From positions 1 to 26,195 of the forward strand of contig CAZIGW010000101.1 of the NCBI GenBank assembly GCA_964538565.1: a stretch of 26,195 nucleotides of DNA, written 5' to 3'. Of this stretch, positions 14,124 through 21,273 are shown in pieces (positions within the stretch are counted from its first letter, which is position 1; each line of letters starts with the position of its first letter). This stretch comes from CAYVBN01 sp964538565. Its GTDB lineage: Bacteria; Pseudomonadota; Alphaproteobacteria; Rhizobiales; Xanthobacteraceae. A model generated the notes under the pieces. It saw nothing but the letters and a program-made list of their open reading frames with translations. It had not been told where the DNA came from and ran no database searches. The translations under genes and the position numbers were made by a program.

Positions 14124-15518
14124 ATGCGTGCCTTCGTCGAGTGGTGTCGCACGCGGCCGTGGTCGCACGCGGCCGCGTTTGCGTTGATCGCGATCTCCGC
14201 GGCCGGTTGCAGCTCCGAAGTCACGCGTTTCGACGAGAATCCGTTCGCCACCCGCAATGCGCAGGCGCAGGCCACCGGCTCGATCGCCCCGGCCCCTGCG
14301 CCGGCGGCGCCGGTCGGCCGGATCGAGTCGCAGCCGCTGCCGCCGTCGGCCGCCGCGGCACCGACCCCGCCCGCGACCGTTGCCGCCGCGCCAATGGCTG
14401 CTCCGCAGCCGATCGCGTATCAGCCGGCGTCGCAAGCGGCCTATCAGCCTCAATCCTATCAGGCCCCGTCCTACCAGCCGCAGGCCGCGCCGCCGCAGCC
14501 GTCCTATCAGCCGCCGTACCGGCCCGTGGGCTCCGCCGAGGTGACCGGCACGGTGGCCGGGCGGCATCCCTCCGCGCAGCCGAGCTGGCGTTGGGACGGC
14601 GGCACGCCGATCACGGTCGCGGCCGCTGACACGGTCGAGAGTCTTGCGCGCAAGCACGGCGTGCCGGCTTCCGCCATCACACAGGCGAACGGGCTCGCCA
14701 GTCCGGCCATCTTGCGGCCCGGCCAGCGCCTGGTGATCCCGCGTTACAACGCCGCGAGCGTCGTTGCCCGCGCGGAGCACGGGCATGCGGCCTCCGGCGG
14801 CGCGCACGTGGTCGCGGCGGGCGAGACGCTGAATTCGCTTTCGCGTCACTACGGCAAGCCGGTGAGCCAGATCGCGGCGGCGAACCACATTTCCCCCAGC
14901 ACGCACCTCAAGATCGGCGAGCGCATCATCATTCCGGGCGCCAAGCCCACCGTGGTGGCGGCGAAGACGACGGTCCCGGCCGTTGCAGCCCATCCGGCGG
15001 CTCCCGTCCATGAGGAGCCCGCGGTCGCGCATCAGAAGGTCGCCTCCGCCGACCCGCAGCCGAGCGCGCGGGTCGCGGCGCCGGCGGCCGAAAAGCCGAG
15101 CGAGGAAACCGTCGGTTCCGCGCCGACGAGCGCGCACGCGCCTTCCTTCCGTTGGCCGGTGCGCGGCCGGATCATCACCGGCTTCGGACCCAAGACGAAC
15201 GGACAGCAGAACGACGGAATCGACCTCGCGGTGCCGGAGGGAACGGCGGTGCGCGCAGCCGAGGACGGCGTCGTCGCCTACGCGGGCAACGAGCTCAAGG
15301 GCTACGGCAACCTGATCCTGGTGCGCCACAGCGGCGGCTTCGTCACCGCTTACGCGCATGCGAGCGAGTTGATGGTGAAGCGGGGCGACCAGATCCGGCG
15401 CGGCCAGGTGATCGCACGCTCCGGCCAGACCGGAAACGTCAGTTCGCCGCAACTGCACTTCGAGATCCGCAAGGGCTCCGCGCCGGTCGATCCGCTGCAG
15501 TACCTGCCGGGCGCCTGA
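14124..15518 (+). CDS. NlpD/DipM-type lipoprotein: two LysM domains plus degenerate LytM (M23) domain
   Basis: The 464-residue product begins with a lipoprotein signal ending in an AAGC lipobox with C29 as the lipid-carrying residue. A Pro/Gln/Tyr-rich linker with repeated YQP units covers about residues 95-135. Two LysM peptidoglycan-binding domains follow (ITVAAADTVESLARKHG and HVVAAGETLNSLSRHYG). The C-terminal M23 domain begins FRWPVRGRIITGFGP. Two zinc-ligand histidines are replaced: N363 stands in the usual H-x3-D position (NDGID, D367 kept) and Q443 replaces the first His of H-x-H (QLHFE, H445 kept); H412 remains. Such degenerate LytM factors activate amidases rather than cutting glycan cross-links, so a role in cell division or separation is likely. 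It ends seven bases from the convergent ATPase gene. Confidence 0.9.
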   Translation: MRAFVEWCRTRPWSHAAAFALIAISAAGCSSEVTRFDENPFATRNAQAQATGSIAPAPAPAAPVGRIESQPLPPSAAAAPTPPATVAAAPMAAPQPIAYQPASQAAYQPQSYQAPSYQPQAAPPQPSYQPPYRPVGSAEVTGTVAGRHPSAQPSWRWDGGTPITVAAADTVESLARKHGVPASAITQANGLASPAILRPGQRLVIPRYNAASVVARAEHGHAASGGAHVVAAGETLNSLSRHYGKPVSQIAAANHISPSTHLKIGERIIIPGAKPTVVAAKTTVPAVAAHPAAPVHEEPAVAHQKVASADPQPSARVAAPAAEKPSEETVGSAPTSAHAPSFRWPVRGRIITGFGPKTNGQQNDGIDLAVPEGTAVRAAEDGVVAYAGNELKGYGNLILVRHSGGFVTAYAHASELMVKRGDQIRRGQVIARSGQTGNVSSPQLHFEIRKGSAPVDPLQYLPGA

Positions 15519-15525
15519 CGATGGC

Positions 15526-16434
15526 TCAGCGCGCCGCGGCGCCGTCCGTCAGCTTGACGCCGAGCCGCCCGGCCACGTCCTGGACATATTGCCAAGCCAC
15601 GCGTCCCGAACGCGCGCCGCGCGTCGTCGCCCATTCGAGCGCCTCGCGGCGCAAGGTCCCGGCCTCGATCGGGATGCGGTAGTGCGCCACATAACCCTCG
15701 ACCATCGCGAGGTACTCGTCCTGGCTGCAGCGGTGGAATCCGAGCCAGAGGCCGAAGCGATCGGACAGCGAGACCTTTTCCTCCACGGTCTCGCCCGGAT
15801 TGAGGGCGGTCGAGCGCTCGTTCTCCATCATGTCGCGCGAGAGCAGGTGTCGGCGGTTCGACGTGGCGTACAGGATGACGTTTTCCGGCCGCCCCTCGAT
15901 GCCGCCTTCGAGCACGGCCTTGAGGGACTTGTACGACGTGTCCTCCGCATCGAAGGAGAGGTCGTCGCAGAACACGATGAAGCGGTAGGGGGGGCCGCGC
16001 AGCAGCGTCATCAGATCCGGCAGGGTCTCGATGTCCTCGCGATGGATCTCGACGAGCTTGAGCCGCCCCGAATCGGCGCCGAGCGCCGCGTTCACGCCGG
16101 CGTGGGTCGCCTTGACGAGCGAGGATTTGCCCATGCCGCGCGCGCCCCACAGCAGCGCGTTGTTGGCCGGCAGGCCGCGGGCGAAGCGCTCGGTGTTTTC
16201 GACCAGCATGTCGCGGACGCGATCGATGCCCTTGAGCAGCGACATGTCGACGCGGTTCACGCGTGGGACCGGAGCGAGGCCACGGCCCCCCGGATGCCAC
16301 ACGTAGGCGTCGGCAACGGAGAGGTCCGGCGTCGCCGGAGCGGCCGGCGCGAGGCGCTCGAGCGCCGCCGCGATGCGCCGCAGCACCTCCAGTTCCGAGT
16401 CCCCGTCCGCTGGTTTCGTCGGCTTGTCTGCCAT
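15526..16434 (-). CDS. DUF815-family AAA-type ATP-binding protein
   Basis: The 302-residue product belongs to the DUF815 P-loop ATPases. Walker A is G97-A-R-G-M-G-K-S104, Walker B is IVFCDD (153-158) and a sensor-1-like Asn lies in YATSNRRHL (N193). The N-terminus up to about residue 30 is a charged helix; the core starts at VNRVDMSLLKGIDRVRD. The substrate and precise role of the family are unknown. The neighbour on the opposite strand is the NlpD/DipM-type lipoprotein, an arrangement I recall from other Rhizobiales, but their stops merely converge, so no operon link is implied. The ATG at 16434 is the start of the conserved MADKP-type N-terminus. Function is not assigned. Confidence 0.87.
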   Translation of the reverse strand: MADKPTKPADGDSELEVLRRIAAALERLAPAAPATPDLSVADAYVWHPGGRGLAPVPRVNRVDMSLLKGIDRVRDMLVENTERFARGLPANNALLWGARGMGKSSLVKATHAGVNAALGADSGRLKLVEIHREDIETLPDLMTLLRGPPYRFIVFCDDLSFDAEDTSYKSLKAVLEGGIEGRPENVILYATSNRRHLLSRDMMENERSTALNPGETVEEKVSLSDRFGLWLGFHRCSQDEYLAMVEGYVAHYRIPIEAGTLRREALEWATTRGARSGRVAWQYVQDVAGRLGVKLTDGAAAR

Positions 16435-16548
16435 CAGATGAACTCGCTTGCGCCGCTCCCCTTAACGGTGCCGAGGTCCGCCCGCAAGGCTGTCTTTTCA
16501 GCCGCTTGGCGGGCGGCCGCCGCCGCGCAGGGGCGGGCCCGGGCGGCG

Positions 16549-16576
16549 TTGCAATCGGACGGCCGGCCGCTATAGT
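16549..16576 (+). promoter_or_regulatory. Sigma-70-type promoter of yajC-secD-secF
   Basis: TTGCAA (16549-16554) and TATAGT (16571-16576) are 16 bases apart, a good match in an otherwise extremely GC-rich gap between the divergent DUF815 gene and yajC. It predicts a leader of about 80 bases before the yajC ATG. Confidence 0.6.
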
Positions 16577-16662
16577 CCGCGCCGGCTTCGACGGCCGCTT
16601 CCAGCGCGCGCTTCGCCCGGACTGCGGGGAAAGCCCGCCGCCCGGGAAACAAGGAGATTTCA

Positions 16663-17007
16663 ATGCTGATTTCGCCCGCCTTTGCCCAGGGCGGACCCGC
16701 CGGCGGGAGCGACATGTTCTTGCAGCTCCTGCCATTCGTCCTCATTTTCGTCATCATGTATTTCCTGATCCTGCGGCCGCAACAAAGGCGCGTGAAGCAG
16801 CACCAGGAGATGGTGAAGAACGTGCGGCGCGGGGACACGGTGGTCACCTCCGGCGGGCTCGTCGCCAAGGTCACCAAGGTGGTGGACGACGAGGATCAGA
16901 TCGAGATCGAGCTCGCGGACGGAGTGCGGGTCCGGCAGATGCGGTCGATGGTGGCCGAGGTGCGGGCCAAGGGCGAGCCGGTCAAGGACGAGAAGTCGGC
17001 CGGCTGA
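16663..17007 (+). CDS. yajC: Preprotein translocase subunit YajC
   Basis: The 114-residue product is the small inner-membrane partner of SecDF. A single transmembrane helix (LLPFVLIFVIMYFLIL) is followed at once by the family signature RPQQRRVKQHQEMVKNVRRGDTVVT (about 38-62), then a beta-rich cytoplasmic domain (GGLVAKVTKVVDDE). The first ~16 residues are Gly/Ala-rich as usual in Alphaproteobacteria. AAGGAG lies six bases before the ATG. secD starts 36 bases after the stop, so yajC, secD and secF form one operon with a promoter about 90 bases upstream. Confidence 0.95.
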   Translation: MLISPAFAQGGPAGGSDMFLQLLPFVLIFVIMYFLILRPQQRRVKQHQEMVKNVRRGDTVVTSGGLVAKVTKVVDDEDQIEIELADGVRVRQMRSMVAEVRAKGEPVKDEKSAG

Positions 17008-17043
17008 CGCCGGTTCGATCCGACAGCGAGGCGGTCAGGGCAC

Positions 17044-18642
17044 ATGCTCTATTTTTCGCGGTGGAAGGCGGCGGCGATCCTGTTCACGGCGCTCGTCGTC
17101 TGCCTGTTCGCCGTGCCGAATTTCTTCCCGGAGAAGACGGTGCAGAGCTGGCCGAAGTGGGCGCAGCGCCACATCGTGCTCGGACTCGACCTGCAGGGCG
17201 GCTCGCACATCCTGCTCGAGGTCGACGCCAATGCGGTGCGCAAGGAGAAGGTCCAGGCGCTGCTCGACGACGTGCGCCGCGTGCTGCGCGAGGCGCGCAT
17301 CGGCTATACGGGCCTGACCGCGCGCGGAGACGGCGTCGAGGTGAAGCTGCGCGAAGGCGCCGACCAGCAGCTGGCGCTGTCGAAACTGCGCGAGCTCTCG
17401 CAGCCGCTCGGCGGCATCCTCGGCACCACCGGCCAGCGCTCCGTCGACGTCGCCGATCTGGGCGGCGGACTGATCCGCCTCACCGTGACGGAAGCGGCGA
17501 TGACCGAGCGCATCCGCTCCTCGGTCGACCAGTCGATCCAGATCGTCGAGCGCCGCGTCAACGAGCTCGGAACCGTCGAGCCGTCGATCCAGCGCCAGGG
17601 CCTCGACCGCATCCTGGTCCAGGTGCCGGGCCTCGGCGATCCGCGGCGGCTCATCGATCTCATCGGCACGACCGCAAAGCTCACCTTCCGCCTCGTCGAC
17701 CAGTCGATGTCGGCCGAACAGGCGCTGCGGACGCGGCCGCCGCCCGACTCGGAAATCCTCTACGGCGAGAAGGACCACGTTCCCTACCTGATCGAGAAGC
17801 GCATCATGGTGTCGGGCGAGGACCTCACCGACGCCCAGCCCGGCTTCGACCAGCGGACAGGAGAACCGATCGTCTCCTTCCGCTTCAACACCAGCGGCGC
17901 GCGCCGCTTCGCCCAGGTGACGCAGGAGAACGTCGGCCGGCCGTTCGCCATCGTGCTCGACAACAAGGTGATCTCGGCCCCGGTGATCCGCGAGCCGATC
18001 CTCGGCGGCTCGGGCCAGATCTCCGGCAACTTCACCGTGCAGGGCGCGAACGACCTCGCGATCCTGCTGCGCGCCGGGGCCTTGCCGGCGCCCCTGACCG
18101 TCATCGAGCAGCGCACCGTCGGCGCCGGCCTCGGACAGGACTCGATCGAGAAGGGCAAGATCGCCTCCTTCGCGGGGGCGCTGCTCGTCGTCATCTTCAT
18201 GCTGGTGACCTACGGCCTGTTCGGCCTGTTCGCCAACGTGGCGGTGGCCGTCAACGTGGCGATGATCTTCGGTGTGCTGTCGCTGCTCAACGCCACCCTG
18301 ACGCTGCCCGGCATCTGCGGCGTGGTGCTGACGATCGGCATCGCGGTCGATTCGAACGTGCTGATCTACGAGCGCATCCGCGAGGAATTGCGCGGCGGCC
18401 GCACCGCCATCTCGGCGATCGACGCCGGGTTCAGCCGGGCGCTCGCGACCATTCTCGACTCCAACATCACGACGTTCATCGCCGCCGCGGTCCTGTTCTT
18501 CATCGGCACCGGCCCGGTGCGCGGCTTTGCCGTCACGCTCGGAATCGGCATCGTGACGACGCTCTTCACCGCTTTCACGCTGACGCGCTTGATCGTCGCC
18601 TGGTGGGTGCGCTGGCGGCGGCCGCAGTACGTGCCGATCTGA
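17044..18642 (+). CDS. secD: Protein translocase subunit SecD
   Basis: The 532-residue product is the larger half of the SecDF proton-driven accessory complex, which pulls preproteins through SecYEG on the periplasmic side. It has one N-terminal helix, the family motif GLDLQGGSHILLEVD (about residues 50-64), a long periplasmic P1 domain including VNELGTVEPSIQRQG and GLGDPRRLIDLIGTTAKLTF, and five C-terminal helices starting at IASFAGALLVVIFMLVTYG. The GIAVDSNVLIYERIREEL motif carries the conserved Asp of the proton path. The start has no strong ribosome site nearby. The short cytoplasmic tail ends WRRPQYVPI; secF begins 20 bases later. Confidence 0.96.
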   Translation: MLYFSRWKAAAILFTALVVCLFAVPNFFPEKTVQSWPKWAQRHIVLGLDLQGGSHILLEVDANAVRKEKVQALLDDVRRVLREARIGYTGLTARGDGVEVKLREGADQQLALSKLRELSQPLGGILGTTGQRSVDVADLGGGLIRLTVTEAAMTERIRSSVDQSIQIVERRVNELGTVEPSIQRQGLDRILVQVPGLGDPRRLIDLIGTTAKLTFRLVDQSMSAEQALRTRPPPDSEILYGEKDHVPYLIEKRIMVSGEDLTDAQPGFDQRTGEPIVSFRFNTSGARRFAQVTQENVGRPFAIVLDNKVISAPVIREPILGGSGQISGNFTVQGANDLAILLRAGALPAPLTVIEQRTVGAGLGQDSIEKGKIASFAGALLVVIFMLVTYGLFGLFANVAVAVNVAMIFGVLSLLNATLTLPGICGVVLTIGIAVDSNVLIYERIREELRGGRTAISAIDAGFSRALATILDSNITTFIAAAVLFFIGTGPVRGFAVTLGIGIVTTLFTAFTLTRLIVAWWVRWRRPQYVPI

Positions 18643-18662
18643 GCGAACCGGAGGCCTCGGCC

Positions 18663-19769
18663 GTGACATCGCTGTTCATCTGGGGAAGCCTGGCCGTCAT
18701 CGTGGCGCTGTCGGTCGTGGCCGTGCTGCGTCTCGTTCCGACGCTTCACATCGTTCCGCCGAACACCACGTTCGACTTCATCCGCTTCCGCCGCGTCAGC
18801 TTTCCGATCTCGGCCTCGCTTTCGATTCTCGCCATCTCGCTCTATTTCTTCCACGGGTTGAACTTCGGCATCGACTTCAAGGGCGGCACCCTGATGGAGG
18901 TGCGGGCGAAGTCCGGCGCGGCCGATCTCGCGCAGATGCGCGCGACGCTGGGCGGGCTCAACCTCGGCGAATTCCAGCTCCAGCAGTTCGGCGGCCCGGA
19001 CGAGGTGCTGATCCGTATCGCGCAGCAGCCGGGCGGCGACGCGGCGCAGCAGGCGGCTGTCGCCAAGGTGCAGCAGGCGCTCGGCAGCGGCGTCGAATAC
19101 CGGCGCGTCGAGGTCGTGGGGCCGCGCGTCTCGGGCGAGCTTCTGTCCTACGGGACGATCGGCATCTTCGTGGCGATCGCCGCGATCCTCATCTATCTCT
19201 GGTTCCGTTTCGAATGGCAGTTCGCACTCGGCGCGATGATCGCCAACGTGCACGACATCGTGCTCACCATCGGCTTCATGTCGGTGACGCAGATCGATTT
19301 CGACCTGACGAGCATCGCGGCGCTCCTGACCATCCTCGGCTACTCGCTCAACGACACCGTCGTCATCTACGACCGCATCCGCGAGATGCTGCGCCGCTAC
19401 AAGCGCATGCCGATGCCCGAACTGCTCAACGTGTCGATCAACTCGACGCTGTCGCGCTCGGTGGTGACCCACCTGACGGTATCGCTGGCGCTCCTCGCGC
19501 TGCTCCTGTTCGGCGGACAGGCGATCCACAGCTTCACGGCGACCATGATGTTCGGTGTCGTGCTGGTCGGCACCTACACCTCGGTGTTCATCGCCTCGCC
19601 GATCCTGATCTATCTCGGGGTCGGCACCGGCCGGGCGGCCAGCGCGCCCGGAACCGACGAGGGCGAGCCGGAGGTGGTCGCTGCGCCTGAACCCAAGACG
19701 CCCGCCACCAGGGCGGAGCCGGCGCGCGCGCCGAGCGGCAGGAAGTCCGGGAGCAAGGTCCGGACGTGA
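18663..19769 (+). CDS. secF: Protein translocase subunit SecF
   Basis: The 368-residue product partners SecD. Signatures are FDFIRFRRVSFPISA, GLNFGIDFKGGTLMEV, the periplasmic P4 region, GALMIANVHD-like helix contacts (here GAMIANVHDIVLTIG) and LTILGYSLNDTVVIYDRIRE with the conserved proton-path Asp, then RSVVTHLTVSLALLALLLFGG. The start is a GTG at 18663 with GGAGG eight bases upstream. It gives about 24 hydrophobic residues (FIWGSLAVIVALSVVAVLRL) ahead of the usual SecF beginning, possibly an extra helix; an internal GTG at 18718 would give the canonical N-terminus but lacks a ribosome site. The C-terminal ~45 residues are Pro/Ala/Glu-rich. An Mth938-like gene follows closely. Confidence 0.94.
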   Translation: MTSLFIWGSLAVIVALSVVAVLRLVPTLHIVPPNTTFDFIRFRRVSFPISASLSILAISLYFFHGLNFGIDFKGGTLMEVRAKSGAADLAQMRATLGGLNLGEFQLQQFGGPDEVLIRIAQQPGGDAAQQAAVAKVQQALGSGVEYRRVEVVGPRVSGELLSYGTIGIFVAIAAILIYLWFRFEWQFALGAMIANVHDIVLTIGFMSVTQIDFDLTSIAALLTILGYSLNDTVVIYDRIREMLRRYKRMPMPELLNVSINSTLSRSVVTHLTVSLALLALLLFGGQAIHSFTATMMFGVVLVGTYTSVFIASPILIYLGVGTGRAASAPGTDEGEPEVVAAPEPKTPATRAEPARAPSGRKSGSKVRT

Positions 19770-19781
19770 GCGGGGCCGAAT

Positions 19782-20159
19782 TTGGACCGCGACAGTCCCC
19801 ATCTGCCGCATGCGGCGCCGATCGAGGCCTACGGTCGCGGCGGCTTTCGCTTCGCCGACATGTCGCATCGCGGCTCGCTCCTGTGCCTGCCGGACGGCAT
19901 CTGGCCCTTGCCGGCGACGCGCCCCGCCGAGATCACCGATGACGTGCTCGCCCTGGTGCTCGACAGCGCTGCGCCCGTCGAGGTGTGCCTGATCGGAACC
20001 GGTCGCGACCCCTGGATCCTGCCCGAGCCGCTGCGTCGGCGGCTGCGCGAACGGGGCATCTCGGTCGAGACCATGACCACGGGGGCGGCGGTCAGGACCT
20101 ACAACATTCTTTTGGGAGAACGCCGGCGCGTCGCGGCCCTGCTCATCGCGGTCGACTAG
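19782..20159 (+). CDS. Mth938-like (DUF498) protein, NDUFAF3 family
   Basis: The product has 125 residues and the features of the Mth938-like fold: IEAYGRGGFRFADMSHRGSL, LCLPDGIWPLP, ALVLDSAAPVEVCLIGTG, LRERGISVETMTTGAAVRTYNILLGERRRVAALLI. This family includes human NDUFAF3, a mitochondrial respiratory complex I assembly factor; the bacterial proteins are small, soluble and largely uncharacterised. The start is an unusual TTG at 19782, 12 bases after the secF stop; the only ATG (19860) would cut into the conserved core, so TTG is preferred although no strong ribosome site is seen. Tight spacing suggests translation coupled to secF. The neighbour after the palindromic repeats is an NDUFAF6-like gene. 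Confidence 0.88.
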   Translation: MDRDSPHLPHAAPIEAYGRGGFRFADMSHRGSLLCLPDGIWPLPATRPAEITDDVLALVLDSAAPVEVCLIGTGRDPWILPEPLRRRLRERGISVETMTTGAAVRTYNILLGERRRVAALLIAVD

Positions 20160-20170
20160 CCGGCGTGTTA

Positions 20171-20218
20171 GAGCATGATCCCGAAAAGTGGAAACCGGTT
20201 TTCGGGAAGGTCATGCTC
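20171..20218. repeat. Rhizobiales-type intergenic palindromic repeat, copy 1
   Basis: The left arm starts GAGCATGATCCCGAAAA, the centre reads GTGGAAACC, and the right arm is GGTTTTCGGGAAGGTCATGCTC apart from a small bulge, giving a long near-perfect hairpin. I recognise this as the dispersed palindrome common between genes in Bradyrhizobium-like genomes. It lies just after the Mth938-like gene and may act in 3'-end processing. Confidence 0.8.
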
Positions 20219-20228
20219 AAGGCAAGAC

Positions 20229-20275
20229 GCATGATCCCGAAAAGTGGAAGCAGGTTTTTGGGAAAGATCATGCTC
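20229..20275. repeat. Rhizobiales-type intergenic palindromic repeat, copy 2
   Basis: This second copy is offset from copy 1 by 56 bases in the same orientation. It starts GCATGATCCCGAAAAGTGG, has a slightly altered centre (AAGCAGG) and ends GATCATGCTC. The arms pair with a few mismatches. The tandem pair fills most of the gap before the next gene. Confidence 0.8.
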
Positions 20276-20330
20276 AATCGAAAGAAATAGAGGGATGGCA
20301 AGTCGAAGAAGAGCCGTCCGGCTTTGACCA

Positions 20331-21185
20331 TTGACCGTGCAGGACGCCTATGCGCATTGCGAGACGCTCGTGCGGGAAGCGGACAAGGACCGCTTCCTGG
20401 CGGGCCTGTTCGCGCCGCAGGAACCGCGCCGGCACCTGTTCGCGCTCTACGCCTTCAACGTCGAAGTCTCCCGCGTCCGCGAGGTCGCGCGCGAGGTGCT
20501 GCCCGGCGAGATCCGCCTGCAATGGTGGAGCGACGCGCTGACGGGCACCGGGCACGGCAGCATCAAGGCCAACCCGGTCGCCGCGGCGCTCATGGACACC
20601 ATCGCGCGCCTGTGCCTGCCGGTCGAACCTTTGCTGGAGCTGATCGAGGCGCGGCGCTTCGACATCTACGACGAGCCGATGGCAAGCCTCGCCGATCTCG
20701 ACGCCTACGCGCGCAAGACATCCTCGGGCCTGATCGGGCTCGCCGCCCACATTCTCCTGGGTGACGGCGATGCCGGCATGGCGCAGGCGACGCTCGAGGC
20801 CGGCATCGCCTACGCGATCACCGGCCTGCTGCGCGCCTTCCCGCGGCACGCCGCGCGCCACCGGCTCTACGTGCCGCTCGATATCCTCGACCGCCACGAT
20901 CTCACCCCCGAGGAGATGCTGGCCGGCGGGGCAGACCCGCGCGTCATCGGCGCGCTCGCCGACATGCGCCGCCATGCCCGCGAACATCTCTCGGCGTTCG
21001 ACGAACTGCGCGCCGGCCTTCTGCCGGCGGCGGGGCCGGCGTTTCTGCCGGTCGCGCTCGTGCCGCCTGCGCTCGACTGCCTGGAGAAGGGGGCGGCCGA
21101 CCCGTACGCGCCGGCCGAACTGCCGCAATGGCGGCGGCAATGGATCCTCTGGCGTGCCGCACGAAAGGGCTATCCGGGACGGTAA
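20331..21185 (+). CDS. Squalene/phytoene synthase-like protein without catalytic Asp motifs (NDUFAF6-like)
   Basis: The 284-residue product has the all-helical squalene/phytoene synthase fold signatures RHLFALYAFN (35-43), IRLQWWSDAL (61-70), EARRFDIYDEPM (106-117) and RLYVPLDIL (178-186). Both metal-binding Asp-rich motifs of true synthases are missing: the first region reads AFNVEVSRVREVAR (41-54) and the second GIAYAITGLLRAFPR (158-172). It is therefore unlikely to condense prenyl diphosphates. Human NDUFAF6, a complex I assembly factor, is a member of this non-catalytic branch. The start is TTG 20331 (GTG 20337 is an alternative). It lies near the NDUFAF3-type gene, downstream of secDF, which supports a role in complex I biogenesis rather than hopanoid or carotenoid synthesis; no such genes are nearby. 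Confidence 0.87.
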   Translation: MTVQDAYAHCETLVREADKDRFLAGLFAPQEPRRHLFALYAFNVEVSRVREVAREVLPGEIRLQWWSDALTGTGHGSIKANPVAAALMDTIARLCLPVEPLLELIEARRFDIYDEPMASLADLDAYARKTSSGLIGLAAHILLGDGDAGMAQATLEAGIAYAITGLLRAFPRHAARHRLYVPLDILDRHDLTPEEMLAGGADPRVIGALADMRRHAREHLSAFDELRAGLLPAAGPAFLPVALVPPALDCLEKGAADPYAPAELPQWRRQWILWRAARKGYPGR

Positions 21186-21228
21186 GGCAGGTCGCGCATT
21201 GCGGGAACCGCCCGTCGGGAGGCCGCGC

Positions 21229-21262
21229 AAACCCAAGACGCGAGGAAACCCAAGACGCAAGG
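21229..21262 (+). repeat. Tandem 17-bp repeat between convergent genes
   Basis: AAACCCAAGACGCGAGG (21229-21245) is followed directly by AAACCCAAGACGCAAGG (21246-21262), one mismatch. It lies in the 88-base gap between the convergent NDUFAF6-like gene and the kinase-like gene. No terminator hairpin is apparent there. Confidence 0.6.
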
Positions 21263-21273
21263 AATTGACCGGC

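Noticed and set aside
16263..18662. Long open frame continuous with secF, running through yajC and secD in another frame
   Set aside because: The part before 18663 overlaps yajC and secD, which show clear family motifs; its translation is Arg/Gly-rich with no homology signal.
17035..18669. 544-codon minus-strand open frame opposite secD
   Set aside because: An antisense shadow produced by high third-position GC; no ribosome site or domain.
20171..20275. CRISPR-like array
   Set aside because: Only two units, each itself a long palindrome, with an 8-10 base gap and no cas genes; they are dispersed intergenic repeats.
20331..21185. Catalytic phytoene or squalene synthase for carotenoid/hopanoid synthesis
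   Set aside because: Both Asp-rich metal-binding motifs are absent and no hopanoid or carotenoid genes are nearby.
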